From Metellina segmentata (Eukaryota > Arthropoda > Arachnida > Araneae > Tetragnathidae), in the NCBI GenBank assembly GCA_947359465.1, contig OX375873.1:138753916-138817915 (forward strand): a stretch of 64,000 nt of DNA. Reading direction: 5' to 3'. Shown piece after piece: positions 32,690-43,341 of this stretch (the first letter of the stretch is position 1; every line of letters starts with the position of its first letter). The notes under the pieces were generated by a model. It did no database searches. It was not told the DNA's origin and saw nothing but the letters and a program-made list of their open reading frames with translations. Made by a program: the position numbers and the translations under genes.

Positions 32690-33379
32690 ACATCGCCCAT
32701 TAAATAATACATCCCTCCATTAAATCGATCCAAAACTATCGATGTACTTATTCTTCCCCCCCCCATTGTTTTAAAACTGGTTTAGAAACATGCAACATTA
32801 ATGTTAGCCTGGTTAGTCGAGATTTAATTTGTCAGCTGCCGTGTTTATTAATTTATAACTATAAGATTTTTTAACTGCCAAAGCAAAGTCAAAAAAATTA
32901 ATAAGAACAATTAGTAAATATTTTGTTTTCAAATTGAATAATACAAAAAATAATAATAAAATTTTCAACAAATTGAAATAGGTGCTACTATCTATAAATA
33001 TAAGTAGGTAGGTACATAAAAATAATTATTCTTACTTATTATTAATTATTTATCAACTTATATGGGGAAACATAAAGTTACCCTGCAAATAAAAAAAATA
33101 TTGTGGTCAATAATTGTTATATGCCCCATTAATTGTTTTTTACAGTCTGTAAAAAAAAAATTGCTAACTTTCTTTTTTTTTCTCTTTTTTCGACTGTACT
33201 AACTGTCCCACCAGTTAGGGGAAAAGGAGAAACAACATCAAAAACGTAAAAACATCGAAAACGTAAAAACATAGGCAATGTAAAAACATCAATGTTAAAC
33301 AAACATCGGCTCCAATAAATCGATGGTAAATAAATCGGTGTTCTTTTATAAAACCTCGACATCGATGTCACATCCTTAG
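32690..33379. mobile_element. hAT-MITE relative, worn
   Basis: Same family as 2635-3100: AAACTATCGATGTACTT, TTTTAAAACTGGTTTAG, repeated AAAACATCG motifs and the right end CATCGATGTCACATCC. The left end (near AATACATCCCTCC) is degraded and no TSD was found. The extra interior is AT-rich. Confidence 0.6.
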
Positions 33380-34047
33380 AGGGAAGCTCTTTAACTGTTG
33401 CACTGCAAATATAATTGGATGGCACTTTCTACAACTGATGAATGGTTGGGTATTCCCTAAATCTTGTCAATATTGTAGAAGGTGTTTAGGAAGACATTAA
33501 ATTGTAAATGTTTTGTAAAATGCAAATTGAGACACTTTGAACGGAAATTTCAAATTAAATTTTTAGTCCGTAATAATTCCGTAGCTGCACAAAGCCTACA
33601 AAACGATATTTGTCAACAAAGAAATCAGCACGTTGATCGGAACAGATAAGGGTTTGCGTGATAAAAGTTATTTGGATAAGGAAGGCAGCTAAAATAAACA
33701 TGTAGTATTTTCCTCATTGTGGCAACACCTTTTCGTGTCATTTTATCGAAAATCGTTTGCGGCAAGCGTCGTTGAGATTTAAGCACTTTGCTAAGTGTAG
33801 GGAGAGAATAGACGTAAAATTGCAATTTTTTGTTGGACAAGAATATTGATTATTACGCACATAGCTTATGAATTTCCCATGGAACGTTGGAAGTAGATTA
33901 GGAAAGTTCTTATCCTAGATATTCTTTCAAACGTTTGGAATGCATTTAGGCATATTCTTGATTTTAATTTTTGTTAGAAAAACAGTACGGTATGTTTTCA
34001 GTTCACCGATATCTATCAAAGCTTTTCTGTAAAGCTAAATTACAAGG
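33380..34047. other. No recognisable feature
   Basis: AT-rich sequence without recognised elements. Confidence 0.4.
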
Positions 34048-34120
34048 TTACATTGATCCCAGACAGTCGCCAATAGCACGTTGTATACAGTTCCAGTGCA
34101 ACGTAAATTCAACTATCTAA
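34048..34120 (+). mobile_element. SINE-B 3' end
   Basis: CATTGATCCCAGACAGTCGCC, AATAGCACGTTGTATACAG and GTGCAACGTAAATTCAAC. Confidence 0.7.
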
Positions 34121-34361
34121 TGGCAAAGCTAAATACAGAGAAAATAGCGATAGTGTTATGGTGACTTCTTTCGTAACTCTTGCCACGTTATTCTAATGCA
34201 AATTCTGCTTGTTGCTTGTTTTAAAAATTAAATTCAAACATAGCTAAAACGTCTAAAAATGAAATTAATTGAACGGAAATATCTTTTTTGAGTAGTTTTT
34301 TTCTCCTTTACACTTCCTATCTTCATATTTTGCATACAAAGCGTTATATATAGGCAGAGCA

Positions 34362-34408
34362 TATTGTGTTGTTCCCCCCAGTGCGACAATCAAAATACCT
34401 ACCTACCT
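34362..34408 (+). mobile_element. SINE-B 3' tip and CCTA tail
   Basis: TTGTGTTGTTCC, AGTGCGACAATCAAAATACC and then CTACCTACCTA. The 500-bp repeat copy 3 sits in its tail. Confidence 0.7.
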
Positions 34409-34897
34409 AGGTGCAGAATTATATTCGGTGTTCTGCAACACACAATTGCAATTGTTCAGCAGGCAATTTGTACGAATTTTGAAAACTGCAGTGAAATCAA
34501 AATCAGACATTAAAACACAATTATTGTCTGAATATGTATTACATATTTATAATAAAACATCAAAATCAATTAACTTATTTTATTAAAAACCAAGTCATAC
34601 TTTCAAAATTTACAATTCTGTCGATCACTTTTGAAGTTGACTATTTTGTCAGTGACATGGAAGATGCGTTATTTATAAAGTGTGTGTGGTCATTTGGGGC
34701 GGTGTAGTGAGGTTGTTCCGTAGCTAGGAAAGTAAAAAAGATGTGGCAAAGAGCGCGCGGTGCACTGCAAAACATCGTAACGTATGATTGGAAAAAAATC
34801 GCCCAAAATTGTGATAAAATTAAGGAAAAATTCTTCTCTAGAGACTTAGTTCTGAGACGTATGTACTTCACAGCTTTAAGCAATTTCTGCTTCCGGG
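34409..34897 (+). repeat. 500-bp dispersed repeat, copy 3
   Basis: Runs from GGTGCAGAATTATATTCGG to TTTCTGCTTCCGGG, collinear with copy 1. CCTACCTACCTA lies on both sides, which could be a 12-bp TSD or just two parts of the SINE-B tail. Confidence 0.8.
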
Positions 34898-34959
34898 CCT
34901 ACCTACCTATATATAGCCATAATTTGTTTTATAATTTTAAAAGTATTGGTATTTGTTGA

Positions 34960-34995
34960 TTAAAGTCACGCTGGTGCAACACAACGGTCTATTGT
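34960..34995 (-). mobile_element. SINE-B 3' tip
   Basis: GATTAAAGTCACGCTGGTGC and AACACAACGGTCTATTG match the terminus in antisense. Confidence 0.55.
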
Positions 34996-35354
34996 ATAAA
35001 TTAAAAACTATAAACACTATTTTATTTTTTTAATCTGATTGTGATTTGTAAGTCAAACGTGTTGCACATTTGAAATGTTAGGTCACTTCCCCAATTGTTT
35101 TAAGTGGCTCCCAAGTGTTCCGTGGGTTAAGTACTGTGATAGCAACCTGCAAGTTAAAGAGGGCAACGGTTCAGCTAATATAACGTACTTTGGTTCCGTT
35201 TTTCTTCTGGGACTGTAAACCTTTCATTGTATGTGTACGTCCATTACTTATACGGTTGTCTAAAATTGATACGATTTACATTTCGATTTCATTAATAACA
35301 GCCTTAAACCCATTAAATACCGATTAACTTAAATAGTTGAAAGCAAGTATAATA
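34996..35354. other. No recognisable feature
   Basis: AT-rich spacer. Confidence 0.4.
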
Positions 35355-35579
35355 GGTAAGTAAGTAATTAGCGTCACATTGGAGTAACACAAAGGGCCAT
35401 TTGGCGACGATCTGGGATCAATCCCGAAGAGAATGTTCCTTGGACAACACCATGACTTTTTTAACCATGGTCAGATGACAAGGCAACACCTGAGCTGGCA
35501 ACCCACTCTCCCAATTTCAACACCACGCCCCAGTTAGGAAATTTTAGGTCACGAAAGATTCAACATGAACCAGCCCCAT
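35355..35579 (-). mobile_element. SINE-B, head missing
   Basis: Antisense: GGTAAGTAAGTAATTAGCG, CCATGGTCAGATGACAAGG, CCTGAGCTGGCAACCCAC and AGGTCACGAAAGATTC. Confidence 0.8.
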
Positions 35580-35822
35580 GAACAGACGTCAAAAAAGAAA
35601 ACCCGACTCACCCAATCGCAATTCCACAATTTACATCCAGAACAAAACGGAAGGTAGCAATCGATAGGGATGAATGTTTTCTAAATATATCAATGTTTAA
35701 AAATTGTCTAAATGGTCTTCATATTAAAATGGGTGCTTGCTCCGACAATTTCAATACGAACCTCTATCTTTTATCTCAAATTTAGATTCTACACACAATT
35801 TCAGGCGGAAATAAAAGTTCAT
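35580..35822. repeat. Dispersed repeat X, copy 2
   Basis: Collinear with 26775-27020: CACCCAATCGCAATTCCACA, AGAACAAAACGGAAGGTAGC, GGTCTTCATATTAAAATGGG and CAATTTCAGGCGGA. In both cases SINE-B lies directly upstream. Confidence 0.75.
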
Positions 35823-36104
35823 CAATTGTATTGGATTTTTCACCGATTTGTAAGTGTTTGAAAATTAGATCTCCTAATGTTAAATTGGTGTTTCACGTTT
35901 TTGGTTACATTTGCTAAAAAAAATTAATATTTCCTTGGAAATTTAGTTTCCATCCTTTGCTACCCATAAACCCAAACAAAATCTATACACAGTTTAATTA
36001 TCAAACTAAATTTTACTATTTTTTATTAATTATGAAGTTAATATTCATAAAATTCATGAATAGAAACATCGGCACATTTTGACACCAAGTGATTCAACTG
36101 TTAC
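35823..36104. other. No recognisable feature
   Basis: AT-rich spacer. Confidence 0.4.
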
Positions 36105-36304
36105 TGAAACCTCGTCCATCAAGATGTGACGCTAAAGATGTGAAATCTTGTCATTAAGATATTCCCAATTTTTTTTAATGTTGGCGAGATTAAGATCAGT
36201 TTTCTTCTAATGACAGGATACCTCGTCCATCAAGGTATGGTCAGTTTTCACCTAATTTATTGAATGACGAGGGAGAAAGAGCTCGTCTAGATAACCACTT
36301 AGAG
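36105..36304. mobile_element. piggyBac-like MITE, left of the hAT insertion
   Basis: Sub-repeats CTCGTCCATCAAGATGTGAC, AAATCTTGTCATTAAG, TTCTTCTAATGACAGG and CTCGTCCATCAAGG. Its end CCACTTAGAGGGTTAA is split by the hAT element and resumes at 37670. Confidence 0.7.
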
Positions 36305-36459
36305 CAGGGGTGGCCAAACTTTTTCGGTCGCGGGCCAAAAATAAAAAATAAATAAAAAGTTTGGCGGGCCAAGATAAATTTTTCTAAAATTTTAAAAACA
36401 ATATACAAGTATTACAATTTAAATATGTTAATAAGATGAATGAAACTGCGATTTCATTT

Positions 36460-36708
36460 TTAAAAGTTCCTTATATTGAGGTTCGAAATGAGATGTATAA
36501 ATAATACTAATTGAGCAGTATCATTTATATCAGAGCTTTCATCCATAGCTATGGAGCAAAATTTAAACTGGCCAATCTTTGACTCGAATTGTGATGTCAA
36601 ATTTTTATCGATGGCTTCGATTCTAGAAGGCACCGTTTTTCGAGATAAGCTTACAGTCTCAAAAGTATTTTTCTTGTCTGGACACAAAACATCACAAACT
36701 TGGATCAT
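36460..36708 (-). pseudogene. hAT transposase catalytic-core fragment
   Basis: The frame contains SRKTVPSRIEAIDKNLTSQF then FCSIAMDESSDINDTAQLVL. The second is the conserved MDEStDi region that holds the first catalytic Asp. It ends within the core, showing an internal deletion. It resembles the hAT group that gave rise to GTF2I-repeat-domain-containing protein 2. Confidence 0.8.
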
Positions 36709-36859
36709 GCATTGTTTAACGAACTCCCCATCACTGAGAGCTTTTTTATTTTTAGCAATAGTGTATGCTACAATGTAACTTGCATGTGTAGCTGCCTTTT
36801 GGAAAGTGTTAACTTCTTGAAAAATTTTTGTCGGCCTGATAATTTTTTACAAAGACTTT

Positions 36860-37138
36860 CTACATTTCGTTTTCTTTCATATTCGGACATTGCTTCGTAA
36901 TTGGAATTCTTGTGCTTAGATGTGAAATGAGAGAGAGAGAGAGAGAGACGTGGGAAATGTTATATTCTTTGAAGACTGCTACATGTTCATTGCAGATGAG
37001 ATACACTGGTTTATCTTTAACAACTGTAAAAAAATATTTCCAGGGCCATTCATCATTAAAAGCACGGCACTCTGAATCAACTTTACGCTTTATAGTAGCA
37101 CTTTTGGGGTTGAAATATTTTACGAATAACCCAAACAA
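36860..37138 (-). pseudogene. hAT transposase N-terminal fragment
   Basis: KRKVDSECRAFNDEWPWKYF, then KPVYLICNEHVAVFKEYNIS, the Cys-containing BED-finger-like N-terminus of this hAT group. An (AG)n run at 36930-36948 interrupts the expected His-rich continuation. Confidence 0.75.
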
Positions 37139-37669
37139 GCACTAGCTACGCTATACTTTTAATACTTTCACCACTATTCACAATGATGCTATATGTCCGC
37201 AATCAATAATATTAAAACTCGCGCCAAAAGAAGAAGCAGCTGGCTGGAGCTAAAAATGCGCAGTCTGCCAGATGTGAGGTCTAATTCACCTATATTGGAT
37301 TCCCATATGTCTGCTCCCCGAGAAAGAGATAACGCTTGTTTGCGCCAGTCTACAGCTATAACTAACAAAGAACTTCCGCTTTTAACACTTTACCGATTGA
37401 AAGCTATCGTAGCTTGCTATTTCCGTCGATTTATGTTTTGTAGAACAAAAATAGAGAAAGTAAAAAGATCATTAGTCCTTTGAAAAAAAGGAAGAAAAAA
37501 AAATATTTAAACAAAGTAGAAAAGGAGATGGATATATAATATATAAATCATATTTTCCTTTAATATCCGTCGGACCGGCAAATTAAAATTCTATCCGCGG
37601 GCCGGATAAAACCTTCCGGCGGGCCGGAGTTGGCCCGCGGGCCGTAGTTTACCCATCCCTGACTTAGAG

Positions 37670-37952
37670 GGTTAAAACGAAGCGGTTGATAAAATGAGAA
37701 TGGATACTAAGCTAGGAAGTAGATTACAATAAAGATGACTACAAGGAAAGGGCAAGATTGATCTACACATCCGTCTGAAACCCTTTCAAAAATTCAAATG
37801 ACAGAATATAGCCAACAGGGTGTCAAAATGTGAAAAGGGACGAGCGCTTTTTGCACTATAAAAGTGCATGTAACTCTCAACACTGGTCTATTAGGATACA
37901 GGATCGTAACTCAGTTTCCAAAGTAGAGCTCTGTGGTATTCTAGCAGGCATG
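37670..37952. other. MITE end plus unassigned sequence
   Basis: GGTTAA at 37668-37673 completes the piggyBac-like end. The rest is unassigned. Confidence 0.4.
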
Positions 37953-37954
37953 AA

Positions 37955-38972
37955 AGTATTCCGTTGATGCAAAAGTTCGTCCCGTCTTTCGCTCTCGATG
38001 GTATTGCATCGCAAAACCGGTCTTTTCTACTTCCCACGTGTAAAGTTTTGATGTTTGAAAGAAGTCATTCCAACGAGTACTTGGCCAAAAAATATGTTAT
38101 TGAGTTGTGTTCCCTAAATTGTGTTAAGCACAAGGGGGCTCTGCCCCTGCTCACTTACGCTCGCCAACCCACGGGGATTGCTATGCAATCCCATTTGGTT
38201 TGCTTCGCAAACCAACAGTCATTTCCCAGATCCCATAGGGTTTGCTTTGCATGTCAACATTACTTTCGCAGAGTGAATCTCCTGGACGGTGAAACTATCT
38301 TCATAATTCGTATAATCCCGATTTCACTTTTCGGTCCATGACGTCACAGCGAGGGCTTCGCCTCCTGCTCGCTTACGCTCGCCGACTGAAGCCTGATAAA
38401 CTGTTGAAAATCACTCGCGTTACAAATTTTGCTTTTTCAATTTTGACACTTAATAAACTCTAAACTAAAAGCCGCATCGGAAAAAAATCTTCATTGTCTT
38501 GTTCCCTGTACAATTGTTAACAAACCACGTCAATTTTGTAATTTTCTGATCCGTACTTTCTCGAGAAACCGTCTAAGAATCGTGCGAAAAACGCGAATTT
38601 TGAATCCAGCGGCGGCAACATTATTTAAATATAAATTGAAACTGACAAAAAAATAAGGAGCATTTTCAACATATGATGCTTTTTTTTTATTTACGAAAAG
38701 GAAAAAATGCTTCGCAAATGCAAAAAGAAAATCTATGTTGTGTAAGGTAAGAGTTAGTTAATTCATTACACGTGCCGTAAGTGGTTCAGAAAGTTTCATT
38801 ATTTGTTAGTTCTTTAGCCAGAAACCTCAGTACTTGATGATGCAGCTACCGGATAGATGAAGAGAGGTCATCGAACAGAACATACTGTATAGATTCAATG
38901 ATATTTTTAGTCAACAAAATAATTTTCTTCAATTTTTGTCATAAAACGAGTGTTGAACTTTTACATCAGTCC
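37955..38972 (+). mobile_element. Mariner remnant carrying an insert
   Basis: The left end GTTGATGCAAAAGTTCGTCC and the inverted right end CTGATGTAAAAGTTCAACAC match the mariner ends at 63534-63922. The C-terminal part (GGAGCATTTTCAACATATGA, GATGATGCAGCTACCGG) is kept. Compared with the 63.5-kb copy, about 600 bp are inserted between roughly 38004 and 38630. Confidence 0.75.
38004..38630. mobile_element. Hairpin-rich insert inside mariner
   Basis: A run of short hairpins with GCnnnGC centres: GGGGGCTCTGCCCC (38134), GGGATTGCTATGCAATCCC (38174-38192), TGGTTTGCTTCGCAAACCA (38196-38214), and GAGGGCTTCGCCTC near 38350. Twice CGCTTACGCTCGCC or its variant follows. No transposase or clear TSD is seen, and the limits are approximate. 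Confidence 0.6.
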
Positions 38973-39174
38973 AGAATCATTTTCCATGTTAGTTTAGTCC
39001 TGACTCTAATCTCAGGTCCTGAAAGAGAGCAAACATATGCAACTGAAATGACCATTATCGGTTTTACTATCATCTTATCTTCCAGAGCATTTTTACAAAT
39101 TTAATTAAGATTATACTTACGATCTACCTTTTGGTAAAACGTGAAAGATAGTTTCATTTTAAATAGTTCGAGTA
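38973..39174. other. No recognisable feature
   Basis: AT-rich spacer. Confidence 0.35.
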
Positions 39175-39271
39175 TGTAGTTAATTAACGTTGTACTAGAG
39201 TAACACAGCGGGATATTGTTGAGCTCCGGGATTCAAAGATCCAACAAGGTCTCACAATTTTGAACCACTTG
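39175..39271 (-). mobile_element. SINE-B/C 3' fragment
   Basis: GTTAATTAACGTTGTACTAG, GTAACACAGCGGGATATTG and CTCACAATTTTGAACCACTTG. Confidence 0.65.
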
Positions 39272-40244
39272 AAGAGTTTAGGATTCAAAAAGATACACAA
39301 TGGCATTATTGACTTGGAAACAAACCGCATCTTATTTAGAAAACATTTGATACAAATATGTTAAACCAATATCCCCTTCCTTTTAGGGCTCTTTCAATCT
39401 GGGATTCAACCTATGACATTTTGATACCACACTTGAACGCGGCATTCATAGTGAACAGCGTGCTCTATTCTCTCCATCAAATTTGCTCAGAAATCAGGAG
39501 TTTCATTCGCATTTCCTCCTCGATGTGTCCAAAGAAATATTGCTTTGAATACAAAGAACGGGAAAGACCATAACTTCTTGCTCAGTTGGTATTCTCTACC
39601 GAACAAAGAACACTCCTGGATCTCTTGACTTAATGCGTTTAGGGTAAGTGAAAGACAATATTTATATCCACCAATCACAGACGTCGCTTGTAATCGGTTT
39701 AAAAACGCGATGCCACCACGCGAAAGAGGAAAGAAATTTAGAGAACACCTTAAGTACACTTCTCTGGATTTGGGGAAGTTTCCCGAAGAATGGTAAAAAA
39801 TCGCTCCTGTGGTAACATCCGCTTAATTAGGTTTCCATGATGCACCACTTAGTAATCCAAACTAGGAATTTCCTTCCACGCTAAGTAACTGTTGTGCAGC
39901 GAAAAAAATGAGTCAAGGAAACTTTGAGTGCTCCTCCGCAAGACCTCGTTTATTCACGGGAAATTCTTTGCATTAGTCGCTCCAATGAAATGTGCTGGAA
40001 ATATTTGGCGCTCGCGTCTTTACAAAAGTTTGGAAGTAAACAGTTATTGAAAAGATCACGAAACGTTCGAAAAGAAAAAATGACTTTTTTTAGTAATGCA
40101 ATGAAACAATTGTCATACTTGGAATGCAAAGTTGATCTAGTTTAAAGTAGACGTCTTGTGTGTAAAAGTACTCTTTCCCAAAAATAAATCTCAAAATCAC
40201 ATTAGAATTCTAATTTTCGGTGTCCACTTGAAAGAGTAAAGTAT
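39272..40244. other. No gene seen
   Basis: Unique sequence with moderate GC in 39360-39780. No domain or splice-flanked exon is supported. Confidence 0.35.
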
Positions 40245-40482
40245 TGGCAGCTGGAGTCACGATCCAACCAAAGCTTACTGTAAATGGAGACTGGTACTCG
40301 TTAAATCTGTAGTGACACTATTCTTATGGTGGTATGAAAGTTTGCAGAGTAGGGTGCCAGCTCATGTGCGACCTCGTCATCAGGCAGTGGTTCCAAATCA
40401 GGAGGTGTCCTCTAATCTTTCCCTTGAGGGATTCATGTTGAACCATCGCCAATAGCTCATTGCGTTGGTCCAGTACAACTGT
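40245..40482 (+). mobile_element. SINE-B copy
   Basis: Sense: CACGATCCAACCAAAGC, TCGTTAAATCTGTAGTGAC, AGGGTGCCAGCTCATG, CGACCTCGTCATCAGG, CTAATCTTTCCCTTGAGGG and GTTGGTCCAGTACAAC. The tail is replaced by the 28-bp repeat. Confidence 0.75.
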
Positions 40483-40496
40483 CAGAGCGATCGAGC

Positions 40497-40615
40497 GATG
40501 TCTTATAGTAGACAGTGTCTTATGGTAGTCTTATAGTAGACAGTGTTTTATGGTAGTCTTATAGTAGACACACACACAGTGTCTTATGGTAGTCTTATAA
40601 TAGACAGTGTGTGTA
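40497..40615. repeat. 28-bp minisatellite
   Basis: The unit is GTCTTATAGTAGACAGTGTC + TTATGGTA, about four copies, with a small (CA)n expansion in unit 3 at 40569-40577. Confidence 0.85.
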
Positions 40616-40962
40616 GTAGTGGCCAAGAACAGAGGGTCACTGCATACCTCAGTTGGACACTAAAATTTATTTACAATATAATATAAAGTTTCCAATATAC
40701 ACGTCGCACCGTACGGTTCAAAATCACGTCTCAATCCTCTGAAGAGTACAAAGAATCTGACTTATTCGTGTTCTTTTTCAGAACAGCACCCAAGATTTCA
40801 TGTTCTTGATCGTATCAGAACGCAGGCACTGTCGTACATAGATGTTCATCTACTAGAACAGTAGCAAACAGAACGCAAAAACTACTGTTCTTATAAACTA
40901 TCTGTGTTCGTAACCACCTGTCGGGAGATCGTTGCAACAGCGTTGATTCAATTACCTACCTA
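40616..40962. other. No recognisable feature
   Basis: GTGTTCTTTTTCAGAACAGCAC and nearby GTTCT/AGAAC pairs give small palindromes; nothing else is supported. Confidence 0.35.
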
Positions 40963-41062
40963 ACACAGTATAGAGAATTACACCTAGAAAGGAATTGAAC
41001 TGTGCTGCCTACAACTCTCAGGTTGCTAGCGCAGCGGGCATGCCCATTGAGCAACATAATGT
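40963..41062 (-). mobile_element. SINE-A 5' half
   Basis: Antisense: GAGAATTACACCTAGAAAGG, GAATTGAACTG, CTACAACTCTCAGGTTGC and TAGCGCAGCGGGCATGCCC. Confidence 0.75.
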
Positions 41063-41599
41063 GACTGTATGTTCGGAATATTGAATAGTTGATTATGAAA
41101 CGTATTAAAAAAATGTTGCGAATTATTTTTCAGTAGTTAATCGTATTAGGCGAAAAATCAGATTCAAACATAAACTACTAGTAACCAGGCAACACAACTA
41201 GACCGATTTGGCGATTATAATCCTCTTCCCAAGTGAGTCGATAGAAGAATCATCAAATATAGAATGAAGACTAATGCGGCAAACATCCAACAGTAGAGAA
41301 ATGCTCTACGCTGTATTGTACATGGATTGTTAATGGTTCCACCTTCAAAAGGAATACTTGAAGGTGGGGGAATCCACATTAACTGTATGAGCAACTTAAT
41401 ATCAAGCTATAAAAATAACTTTACGCAGGCTATGAATAATGTTTCATTTTGGCTTATAGCTCTCTACGTTTTTGTTAGACAAGAAGATCAAGTAGAACTC
41501 AGCCTTATGAAAAGCCGGGTTATAAATGTCATTCAATCGATTGATAATTTTACCAATATTCTCCTTATTTCAAGTATTTTGATGTTCAAACTTCATTGA
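41063..41599. other. No recognisable feature
   Basis: AT-rich. The 90-codon plus-strand frame at 41327 has no recognised domain. Confidence 0.35.
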
Positions 41600-41609
41600 G
41601 TTTTACCTT

Positions 41610-41820
41610 CCTAGTAGTTTCGACAAGATATCTTGCCCATGAAGATCTGACCAATTTTGCTAATGGCGAGATACCTCATCATCAAGATACTGCCAATTTT
41701 TTTATGATGACAAGGTCAAGATCTGGTAAATATTTTCTTCCAACATCTCGTCAATCAAGATCTTGTAATTTGCTCATGACAAGATACTTCCTTGATACCA
41801 GTTTTCCAGGAGGGTTCATG
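41610..41820. mobile_element. piggyBac-like MITE copy
   Basis: Sub-repeats AAGATATCTTGCCCATGAAG, AATGGCGAGATACCTCATC, AACATCTCGTCAATCAAG and the right end CCAGGAGGGTT. Confidence 0.6.
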
Positions 41821-41913
41821 ACTCATGGACGGGCAGTGAGCAACCTTCGATGGAAATACATTTTTCTTATGACTGCTACAATACAACTACTCTAAGAAAA
41901 CATCATTTTTAAA

Positions 41914-42242
41914 AGGTAAGTAGATAATTAACGTCACACTGGAGCAGCACAACGAACTATTGTCTAAGGTCCGGAATTAGTCCCAAGATAAAGATCCGTA
42001 GACAACACGTAATTTTGAACCATGGTCAGATGACGAGGCAACGCCTGAGCTGACGCCCCAATTTCCAAACTCCCCACCACGCTAACGTGAGGAAATTTGA
42101 GGCCACGACAGATTTGACGTGCACAGTCCCCACATACATGTCGGTGTTTGGTTACACAACGGTCTTTGACTGGATCGAGTTTCGCACTCGCAACCCTCCG
42201 GTTGCTAATCAGTTGCTCATCGAACTGCGCTACCGCAGTCCT
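41914..42242 (-). mobile_element. SINE-B, full length
   Basis: Antisense: GGTAAGTAGATAATTAACG, ACCATGGTCAGATGACGAGG, CCACCACGCTAACGTGAGG and GGCCACGACAGATTTGACG. The intact head is CTCGCAACCCTCCGGTTGC and GCGCTACCGCAGTCC. At about 329 bp this is the best guide to family length. Confidence 0.9.
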
Positions 42243-42691
42243 ATTTTAAAAGGAATCTCGGTATTTTGAGATGTAATGATTAGTTATTCAGAAAAATTGC
42301 TCGTCTTGTGACGGGTTACATCATCTAACAGATAATCATAGAATCAGGCGAAGTACAGAACAATTTAAGGTACCATGACATTGAAGAGAGCTTGCCATTA
42401 GTCACGCGTGGGATAGATTGAGAATAACTGAGATAGCAGGACAAATACGTATTTAGATTGCTCAACCTTGCTAGAAATAGATATGAATCATGTTACAGAA
42501 GTTTAACATTTGAGAATGAATCTTTAAGATTTTCTCTAAAAAGCTATCGAAGTTAATTCTAAATAGGAGACATGATATTAATTAAAAGCAAATTCCGTAG
42601 ATTTAAAACCTGACATTGTAGAATTGATTAAATCAGTTGCTATATGAAATTTAAAGCTAAGAAGGCAATCACACTTGGCATAAGATTGTAG
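42243..42691. other. No recognisable feature
   Basis: AT-rich sequence. Confidence 0.4.
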
Positions 42692-42782
42692 GGTTGTTTC
42701 GACGCTTTATGGCCCAAGAACAATATTTGAGCAAGCTGCGCCAAATACAACTTCGAGTAAAAATATGAAAAGGAAAAAGAGG
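42692..42782 (-). mobile_element. SINE-A 3' fragment
   Basis: Antisense: TTTCGACGCTTTATGGCCC, AGCAAGCTGCGCCAAATAC and ATGAAAAGGAAAAAGAGGG. Confidence 0.75.
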
Positions 42783-42811
42783 GATTCATTGTGAAAAAGG
42801 GAATACGCTTT

Positions 42812-43341
42812 TGTTCTGGAATGGTGCAAAATTTCGTCCCGTTGTTTCGATAAAAACAGAAAAAAAAATGTTTTTAGTAAAAATTACATTTAATAACACT
42901 AGTAGGTGCCGTTTTGTTCGATGACCTTTCTCCATCTCGATCCAGTAGCTGCATCATCCCGTGCTCATACAAGTACTGAGGTTTCTTTCAAAAGAATTGA
43001 TCCAGGTGACGAAACTTCCTGAATTACTTACAGCACGTGGAATAGTCAACGCCACCCTCACCCAAAACACCGCATATCTTCGTTTGTGTCTGCGAAGCAC
43101 TCTTGCGTATTGGGAAATAAAAAAGCATACTATATTAATAATCATACATATTTTCTGCCATTTTTAGTGCTGGACACGCAGTTTAAAAAACTTAAACCCA
43201 ATAACACAAATTTTCCCAAATAACTTCTTCCAAACACCATCAAAACTTTAGACGCGTGAAGGAGTTAACACCTTGGTTTTGCGATGTAATTCCATATAGC
43301 GCCTAAAAAGGGACAAAAAAAATTCTTGTGCATCAATCTAA
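42812..43341 (-). mobile_element. Mariner remnant, antisense
   Basis: The left end GGTGCAAAATTTCGTCCCG and the right end, read inward, TTGATGCACAAGAATTTTTT match mariner ends. Read on the minus strand, CACCTGGATCAATTCTTTTG, GAAACCTCAGTACTTG and CGGGATGATGCAGCTACTGG correspond to the transposase C-terminus kept in the copies at 37955 and 63534. Confidence 0.75.

Larger units (their letters stand above)
36305..37661 (-). mobile_element. hAT transposon, deleted, exact 8-bp TSD
   Basis: The left end starts CAGGGGTGGCCAAACT. The right end read inward is CAGGGATGGGTAAACTACGG. These are typical of Charlie-type hAT elements, as are the GGGCCGG-rich sub-terminal regions. ACTTAGAG repeats exactly at 36297-36304 and 37662-37669. 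Two minus-strand transposase pieces remain. The C-terminal dimerisation domain is missing. Confidence 0.93.

Noticed and set aside
37193..37483. 96-codon plus-strand frame
   Set aside because: It lies inside the hAT element opposite the transposase remnants and resembles no protein.
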